64,000 bases of DNA from Actinoplanes subtropicus (GTDB taxonomy: Bacteria; Actinomycetota; Actinomycetes; Mycobacteriales; Micromonosporaceae), in NCBI RefSeq assembly GCF_000721705.1, contig NZ_JOJL01000016.1:124001-188000 (forward strand), written 5' to 3'. The position numbers were made by a program, and so were the translations under genes. How positions within the stretch are numbered: the stretch's first letter is position 1; every line of letters begins with the position of its first letter. The notes below the pieces were generated by a model. The model was not told where the DNA came from. It worked only from the letters and a program-made list of their open reading frames with translations, and did no database searches. Shown in pieces: positions 59,401 through 64,000 of the stretch.

Positions 59401-60456
59401 CATGCGCGGCGGCAACTCGTCGAGGTCGAGCACGGTGACCCCGTCGATGCCGTCGTCGAGCTGGGTGGCGCCCTTGAGATTGATGCCGTCCAGCACGATC
59501 ACCACGTGCGGCGCGTGACCGCCGGAGCCGCCGCCGAACCGCGGCCGGTTGCCGATCACGTCCTCGAGCAGGCGTTCCAGGTCGGGCCCGGTGCTCGCGA
59601 CCAGCCGGACGTGGCCCAGCGCGTCGGTCCGCGACGGATGCAGGTTGTGCGGGAGCCACTTGACCCACTCCCACTCGGCCCGGCGCTCCGGGCCGGCGCA
59701 GATTGCGACGATCATGTCGTCCGGCGCGTGGAACGTGGCGAGCTGGCAGATCACCGCCCGGGTCAGCGAGCGGGCGTCCTGCTCGCCGGTAGGCCCGGCG
59801 CCGCGCAGGAAGACCCGGGCGAAGCCGCGCAGCGACGCCGCCACCGGCAGGTCGGGAACCACCGAATACGCGTCGAGGAAGCGTCGCAGCGCGCCCGCGG
59901 TCATCGGCTCGAGCTCGTCCAGCGGCCGGGTCTCCGGCGGGATCAGCGGGGTGGCCAGGGTCTGTGGGCCGACCGCGAGCCGCACCACCCCGAAATCCGG
60001 GTCGGCCGGGCGGCGCTCCCACACCCGGTAGCTGCCCGCGGTCGACCAGAGCTGGTGCGGGTCGGGGTGCCGGTAGAGCATGCCGACGCGCTGCCGGGTC
60101 GCCGTCTCGCGCACCCGTCGGCGCAGGCCGGCCAGGTGCCGCAGGTACTCCCGGCGGGCGGCCATCATCTCCGCCTTCTTGGGCGAGCCGCTGGCGCCGA
60201 AGCTGGTGGTGAGCATCGCGATCGAGGACACGCCGAAGAGGCCGCCGACGACGTACCCGTACGGCCCGCTGCGGCCCTGGCCCATCATCATCGCCATCGC
60301 CACCGAGCCACCGAGCATGGGCAGCGCCATCATCGCCTGCTGCCAGCGCCCGCCGGTCGTCTGCGGGATCTCCGGAGGAGGCTCGACGGCGATCTCTCCA
60401 GTCGGGATCTCCGGCGCCGCACGGCGCGCCGACCGCTTGATCACCACCGTGCTCAT
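56488..60456 (-). CDS. eccC: Type VII secretion ATPase EccC
   Basis: 1322 residues from ATG 60456 (MSTVVIKRSARRAAPE). Two N-terminal TM helices (about 38-85), then three FtsK/SpoIIIE ATPase domains with P-loops GATGSGKSE (about 481), GSTLSGKST (about 835) and GDAECGKSS (about 1122). It is an uninterrupted EccCa-EccCb fusion. The motor that recognises WXG100-type substrates. An upstream GTG (60480) adds eight residues and is less likely. Divergent from eccD with 140 bp between them. Confidence 0.95.
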   Translation of the reverse strand: MSTVVIKRSARRAAPEIPTGEIAVEPPPEIPQTTGGRWQQAMMALPMLGGSVAMAMMMGQGRSGPYGYVVGGLFGVSSIAMLTTSFGASGSPKKAEMMAARREYLRHLAGLRRRVRETATRQRVGMLYRHPDPHQLWSTAGSYRVWERRPADPDFGVVRLAVGPQTLATPLIPPETRPLDELEPMTAGALRRFLDAYSVVPDLPVAASLRGFARVFLRGAGPTGEQDARSLTRAVICQLATFHAPDDMIVAICAGPERRAEWEWVKWLPHNLHPSRTDALGHVRLVASTGPDLERLLEDVIGNRPRFGGGSGGHAPHVVIVLDGINLKGATQLDDGIDGVTVLDLDELPPRMLDRSLLVLEAAHVGSRRVLNTYSMDHEAEVGTPDQLSVEQAEAVARRLSPLRLAAMSKSSDTPLATEMGLAELLGLGDPETFSVAQSWTPRPNRDKLRVPIGLGADGSAIELDLKESAQDGMGPHGLLIGATGSGKSELLRTLVMALAATHSSETLNFVLIDFKGGATFSSLDRLPHTAAVITNLADELVLVDRMVDAIDGEMIRRQELLRKAGNYASLRDYEKARAGGAALPPLPSLLVICDEFSELLSAKPDFIDLFVQIGRLGRSLGVHLLLASQRLEEGRLRGLDTHLSYRIGLRTFSALESRAVLGVPDAYELPRSPGHGYLKFGTEPLLRFKAAYVSGPLRKAGARAAAGGATAVPQVLEYSTRYIPAPKPVKPVEAKPEEIPAGESVLDVMVDRLNGQGPPAHQVWLPPLNQSPALDELLGPVVADPTRGLAFANPELHGALQVPIAVIDKPREQLRDVMWLQLAGAAGHVALVGSTLSGKSTALRSMICGLALTHTPAEVQVYCLDFGGGSLTTVRDLPHVGGVSGRLDTVGVRRTVGEIQTLLTERESRFAAMGIDSMASYRRRRANKAGTGADADPFGDVFLVVDGWSTLRKEYEELEPVITDIATRGLSYGIHVVASSSRWMDFRPAIRDLFGSRLELRLGDPSDSVINRRAAMSVPEKPGRGIVEHPTDKAKFLHFLTVRPELATMADTNALVKAVATNWHGPLAPRVRMLPSSVPYSEMDLDRSSGLRLPIGISEADLQQVEIDFASDPHFLLFGDAECGKSSFLRALATSVVRRFTPEEARIILVDYRRSLMDLPESEHRIGYGIQAQKTLELMQSVAGYMERRLPGPDVTAQQLRDRSWWTGPELFVLVDDYDLVVAGPTNPLTPLLEYLPQARDVGLHLVLTRRAGGASRALYEPVIQRLRELSVPGLVMSGPSDEGALIGAVKPTLMPPGRGRLLTRREGVRLVQLAHQPPYA

Positions 60457-60596
60457 GCCAGGTTTGTCCCCTTCGTCCACAAGGGTGTGTGGTCACCCCC
60501 CGTGCGCGCGCCGTTAACCGGACATCGCGACGGCCCCATGGTAGGTAAAGTGCGGACCGTTCCGCAGCCTCACCACCGTCGATAGGAAAAGAAGGC

Positions 60597-62024
60597 ATGA
60601 GCGTCGGCCTCGCCCGGGTCACGATCAGCGCTCCGAGCAGGCGCGTCGATGTCGCCCTGCCCGAGCACGTGCCGCTCGCCGAGTTGCTGCCCGAGGTGCT
60701 CCGGCATGCCGGCGAGGGCCTGGCCGACGACGGCGAAAAACATGGTGGGTGGGTGCTCCGGCGGACCGATGGCGCCGCGCTGGCGACCTCGCAAGGTCTT
60801 TACCCGCAGGGCGTACGGGACGGGGAAGTGCTGCACCTGGTCCCCGCGCACAACGCGTGGCCCGAGCTCGAATACGACGACGTCGTCGAAGCGATCGCCG
60901 AGGGCGCCCGCCGCCGGGGCAGCGCGTGGACGGCCTCCTCCACCCGGACGGCGACGCTGGCCGCGGCCGGGGTGCTGCTGGGCGTCGGCCTGATCGCGAC
61001 CATGCTGGTCGGCCCGGCCTGGAACGCCGCGGCGTACGTGTCGCTGGCCGTCGCGATCGTGCTCGCGTTCGCCGGCGTCACCGCGTCACGGGCCTACAAC
61101 GACGGGCGGGCGGGGGCGGCGTTCGGCGCGTACGCGATGCCCTATGCCTTTGCCGGCGGCGCCCTGCTGGTCGCGTCGATCGACCGGGTCGGCGTGCTCG
61201 CGCCCCTGCCCTGGCTCGGCGGTTCGGAGCTGCTGGCCGGCTCGGTGGCGCTGCTGATCGTGGCGGTGCTCGGCGGGGTCGGCGTGGCCGCGTCGCTGCG
61301 GTTGTTCACCGGCGGCGTGGTGGTCGGCCTGCTCGGCGCGGTGTCCGCGGTGGTGAGCATGTTCACCACGGCCGCGGGCGCGGCGGCGGTGCTGATCTCG
61401 GTGCTGGTCTGCGGGATCGGGGCGCTGCCGCTGCTGGCGATCCGGTTCGGCAAGATGCCGACGCCGCCGGTCACGCTGCCGACTGGCACCGACGGGTCGG
61501 CCGGCTTCACCGCCGGGTCGGTGCTCGACTCGGCCCGCGAGCGGCCCGACCGTGAGGTGGTCTTCGCGGCGGTCACCCGTACCGAGGAACTGCTGGCCGG
61601 CATGCTGCTCGGGCACGCGGTGCTGGCGGCGGGGGCGTTCGTGGTGCTGGCGGCCTCCGGGTCGCTCTCCTCGCGCCTCCTGCTGGCGGTCTCGGCCACC
61701 TCGCTGCTGCTGCGCTCCCGGCTGTTCGTGACCCTGCGGCAGCGGGTGCCGCTGGTGGTCGGCGGCCTGGTCGGGGTCTTCGCGTTCGGGGTCGGCCTGC
61801 TGCGCTCGGCCAGCGCGCTTCTGCTGCTGGTGCTGGTCGCCGCGGCGCTGCTGCTGGCGATCGTGACCGTGGTCGCGGGGGCTACCTACTCCACCCGGCC
61901 GCCGTCGCCCTACCTGGGCCGGGCCGCCGATCTCGTGGACACCCTGGTCGTCGTCTCGGTGATCCCGGTGGCCTGCGCGGTGGTCGGGCTCTACGACGCC
62001 GTCGGCAACATTTCGCTGGGATAG
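60597..62024 (+). CDS. eccD: Type VII secretion integral membrane protein EccD
   Basis: 475 residues. N-terminal ubiquitin-like YukD domain (residues about 1-85; SVGLARVTISAPSRRVDVAL, with the GLYPQGVRDGEVLHLVP end), a short linker, then 11 hydrophobic helices (about 115-475). It forms the membrane pore part of the T7SS. ATG 60597 with AGGAAAAGAAGG just upstream. The mycP and eccC genes lie on the opposite strand; eccB, eccE and WXG100 genes are not in the window. Confidence 0.95.
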   Translation: MSVGLARVTISAPSRRVDVALPEHVPLAELLPEVLRHAGEGLADDGEKHGGWVLRRTDGAALATSQGLYPQGVRDGEVLHLVPAHNAWPELEYDDVVEAIAEGARRRGSAWTASSTRTATLAAAGVLLGVGLIATMLVGPAWNAAAYVSLAVAIVLAFAGVTASRAYNDGRAGAAFGAYAMPYAFAGGALLVASIDRVGVLAPLPWLGGSELLAGSVALLIVAVLGGVGVAASLRLFTGGVVVGLLGAVSAVVSMFTTAAGAAAVLISVLVCGIGALPLLAIRFGKMPTPPVTLPTGTDGSAGFTAGSVLDSARERPDREVVFAAVTRTEELLAGMLLGHAVLAAGAFVVLAASGSLSSRLLLAVSATSLLLRSRLFVTLRQRVPLVVGGLVGVFAFGVGLLRSASALLLLVLVAAALLLAIVTVVAGATYSTRPPSPYLGRAADLVDTLVVVSVIPVACAVVGLYDAVGNISLG

Positions 62025-62033
62025 AAAATGTCA

Positions 62034-62077
62034 CGGCCTCCGAACCGCGGCGGGGTCGTGCCGCGGCCCGGAGGCCG
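62034..62077. terminator. Strong hairpin between eccD and ppa
   Basis: CGGCCTCCG/CGGAGGCCG outer stem (62034-62042 with 62069-62077) and CCGCGG/CCGCGG inner stem, between convergent genes. Likely bidirectional terminator. Confidence 0.82.
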
Positions 62078-62142
62078 GATCGTGGCTGGTGCTGGGTGGG
62101 CTGGCCACTGACGAAACAGCTGCTGCCGGCCGGCGTGGCCGG

Positions 62143-62649
62143 TCAGTGGTGCTCGGCGCCCTCGGCCTCGGCGACCTCGGCGCGCTTGAACGACGCGCGG
62201 ATCTCCTCCTCGGCGTCGACGCGACCGACCCAGGTGGCGCCCTCGACCGACTTGCCGGGCTCGAGGTCCTTGTAGACGGTGAAGAAGTGCTGGATCTCCA
62301 TCCGGTCGAACTCGCCCAGGTGGTGGATGTCGCGCAGGTGCTCCTGCCGCGGGTCCTCGTAGGGAACGCACAGGACCTTGTCGTCGCGGCCCTTCTCGTC
62401 GCTCATCCGGAACATGCCGATCGCGCGGGACCGGATCAGGCAGCCCGGGAACGTCGGCTCCTGCACCAGGACCAGGGCGTCCAGCGGGTCGCCATCCTGA
62501 CCGAGGGTGCCCTCGATGAAGCCGTAATCCGCCGGATACTGCGTAGCGGTGAACAGGGTCCGGTCGAGACGGATGCGGCCCGTCTTGTGGTCGACCTCGT
62601 ACTTGTTTCGCTGGCCCTTGGGGATCTCAACCAGAACGTCGAAATCCAT
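62143..62649 (-). CDS. ppa: Inorganic pyrophosphatase (family I)
   Basis: 168 residues. Hydrolyses PPi, driving biosynthetic reactions. Signature [11 protein letters not shown] with the three metal-binding Asp, N-terminal [23 protein letters not shown], and ARTYK-type ending [11 protein letters not shown]. Ends in an acidic/His tail (AEAEGAEHH). The ATG at 62649 is preceded by AGGGAG. Divergent from the dacB-like gene, as in mycobacteria. Confidence 0.97.
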   Translation of the reverse strand: MDFDVLVEIPKGQRNKYEVDHKTGRIRLDRTLFTATQYPADYGFIEGTLGQDGDPLDALVLVQEPTFPGCLIRSRAIGMFRMSDEKGRDDKVLCVPYEDPRQEHLRDIHHLGEFDRMEIQHFFTVYKDLEPGKSVEGATWVGRVDAEEEIRASFKRAEVAEAEGAEHH

Positions 62650-62800
62650 AGTTTTGCTCCCTTGACTCGCCCACCGAAAATGCCGGTCACGACGGGCGGG
62701 AACCGAGGCCGAAGATCAGTGCCCACTGGATCCGCGCGCAACGATGTGCCGGATGTCGCTAGTCTCCCCTAAGTCTGGCGCAGCGGGCGAGGAGGGGCGC

Positions 62801-64000
62801 GTGGGGAGGCAAGATTCACACACCGGGCCCGTTTACGAGGGCGCGCCCGAGCCGCACCATGCCGCGGAAAACGCTAGCCCATCCGCGGGTCGCGCGAGCG
62901 TTCCTTCTGGATCTCCCGAGGCGCCGGGCGGGTCGCCGTGGGCCACGCCGCCGCAGCGTGTCCTGGCAGCCGATGCGGCGTTGCCACCTGGTCGGGTGGA
63001 ATCGGAGCGGCAGCGCCCGAGTGGCGCGAAATGGGCGGAAGATCAGCAAATGGAACCCCGGAATGGCGACTCCCGGCCGGTGACCGACGGGCGGGCGGCC
63101 GCAACCCGGCCCACGGCCGACGGGCGGGCCGCCGCGACGCGGCCGACGGCCGACGGCTGGGCCGCCGCTACCCGGCCCGCGGCCGACGGGCGGGCTGGCT
63201 CTACCCGGCCCACGGCCGACGGGCGGGCTGGCACGACCCGGCCCGAGTCGGCCGAGCAGGCGCGGGGCGCGTGGGCCACACCGCCCGCGGCCGGTCCACA
63301 TGGCCGGGCGTCGGCGCCGCTGAACGCGGACGCGCCGGGGGCGCCCGCCGACGCGCAGCCCCGCGGGAGTGCGCAGGTGGCCCCCGGCCGGCCGAACGCG
63401 AGTGCCGGGCCGGGCGCGGCGGGCCCGTCGCGACAGGTGGCGCCGGGCGCGAGTGCTGGGCCGGGCGTGGGCGTTGGGCCGGGCGTGGGTGTTGGGCCGG
63501 GCGTGGGTGTTGGGCCGGGCGTGGGCGTTGGGCCGGGCGTGGGTGTTGGGCCGGGCGTGGGTGTTGGGCCGGGCGTGGGCGTTGGGTCGGGGGCGGGCGT
63601 TGAGGCGGGCTCTGGGCTTGCCGCTGGGGCGGGCGCGGCTGGCGTTCCTGGGGACTTTGGTGAGGGCGGGGAGGGGCAGCCGGGGTGGGTGGCGCGGGAC
63701 TGGGCGGGCACCGGGGGCGGCCGGGAGCGCGAGCCGGCAGTTCAGCCCGCAGGTCGCGCAGCGGCCGGGACCAACGACGGTGATCGCGTTGAAGAGGCGG
63801 GGCCTGGCTCCTCGCGTACGGCCAAATCGCGCAAGATTTACGCCCTGCTCGCGGTGATCGTGGTTTTGCTTGCCGGGGTCGCCGCGGTGGGGTTGATGCG
63901 GCCCGGGCAGGAGCAGCCGAAGACGGCGGCGAAGGCGACGCTGGGGCCGGACCCGACGCCGACTCCGGTGCTGGGGGCCGTCGGTGCCGGGGGGAAGGCG
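62801..64000 (+). CDS. dacB-like D-Ala-D-Ala carboxypeptidase, 5' part (runs off the window)
   Basis: Start GTG 62801 with AGGAGGGG six bases upstream. The reading frame is open for 400 codons to the window end. Residues 1-340 are intrinsically disordered and Ala/Gly/Pro/Arg-rich, with 11-residue repeats (TADGRAAATRP) and GPGVGV hexapeptides. A TM/signal helix (KIYALLAVIVVLLAGVAAV) comes at about 343-363, then a KTAAKATLGPDPTPTPVLG segment. Assigned as the penicillin-binding carboxypeptidase that lies divergent from ppa in actinobacteria (Rv3627c arrangement). The catalytic domain lies beyond the window, so this is inferred from context. Confidence 0.65.
   Translation, partial: MGRQDSHTGPVYEGAPEPHHAAENASPSAGRASVPSGSPEAPGGSPWATPPQRVLAADAALPPGRVESERQRPSGAKWAEDQQMEPRNGDSRPVTDGRAAATRPTADGRAAATRPTADGWAAATRPAADGRAGSTRPTADGRAGTTRPESAEQARGAWATPPAAGPHGRASAPLNADAPGAPADAQPRGSAQVAPGRPNASAGPGAAGPSRQVAPGASAGPGVGVGPGVGVGPGVGVGPGVGVGPGVGVGPGVGVGPGVGVGSGAGVEAGSGLAAGAGAAGVPGDFGEGGEGQPGWVARDWAGTGGGREREPAVQPAGRAAAGTNDGDRVEEAGPGSSRTAKSRKIYALLAVIVVLLAGVAAVGLMRPGQEQPKTAAKATLGPDPTPTPVLGAVGAGGKA
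63080..63245. repeat. 33-bp repeat in the dacB-like gene
   Basis: Five diverged copies of a 33-bp unit coding TADGRAAATRP-type 11-mers (63087-63245), preserving frame. Confidence 0.88.
63467..63590. repeat. 18-bp repeat coding GPGVGV (seven copies)
   Basis: Copies of GGGCCGGGCGTGGG(C/T)GTT encode seven GPGVGV units in the dacB-like frame, an elastin-like composition. The sequence GTGGGTGTT alternates with GTGGGCGTT in a regular order, suggesting larger-unit duplications. Confidence 0.9.

Overview
The window is high-GC actinobacterial DNA. Gene content and order fit a Micromonosporaceae-type (Actinoplanes-like) chromosome: tRNA-Ser / SRP RNA / dnaX / ybaB / recR, lysC-asd, leuA with an attenuator, and a block that (from memory) matches the M. 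tuberculosis Rv3671c-Rv3682 and Streptomyces wblA neighbourhoods. The genus is an inference, since there is no 16S gene in the window.

Layout. 1-613: the 3' end of a tyrosine integrase facing the 3' end of a tRNA-Ser(GGA) gene, so the window opens at the edge of an integrated element. 690-5402: SRP RNA, dnaX (broken into two frames by one extra C just after an 18-bp minisatellite), ybaB and recR. 5802-11926: a five-gene oligopeptide ABC importer. 11966-18162: a secreted HNH-type nuclease with a small overlapping gene, leuA with a leucine-rich leader peptide, a lipoprotein, and lysC-asd. 18163-19287: about 1.1 kb of minisatellite. 19288-25487: pyrE, a FIST sensor paired with a GGDEF/EAL protein, a small membrane protein, palindromes, and a secreted beta-helix protein. 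26187-27458: an unrecognised helical protein.

27.7-31.7 kb is a low-GC accessory island bounded by a 46-bp direct repeat of the 3' half of tRNA-Pro(CGG). A third, decayed copy of the repeat lies inside. The island carries a DNA methyltransferase fused, across a one-base frameshift, to a restriction-nuclease-like domain, plus an IS3 remnant and a HicAB toxin-antitoxin pair. No integrase is visible in it.

31.8-54.3 kb is conserved actinobacterial core: a metallophosphoesterase, yqeY, a class A PBP (ponA2-like), wblA/whiB4, two ArsA-like ATPases, a DUF4177-like protein, ridA, a metallo-beta-lactamase-fold hydrolase, crp, a CapA-like protein, nth, a TlpA-like thioredoxin, a NUDIX hydrolase and a MarP-like protease. 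Inserted in this block are a 1216-residue Zn-ribbon/adenylate cyclase/ATPase/TPR protein with a Ser/Thr kinase, and a degenerate biotin-dependent carboxylase pair. 54.5-62.0 kb holds type VII secretion genes (mycP, eccC, eccD). The mycosin gene is extended at both ends by minisatellite-coded sequence. 62.1-64.0 kb: ppa and the start of a dacB-like gene with a long disordered, repeat-rich N-terminus.

A recurrent theme is short tandem repeats (18, 20, 24, 33 and 60 bp periods) inside and next to genes, which keep frames open on both strands and produce many spurious ORFs.
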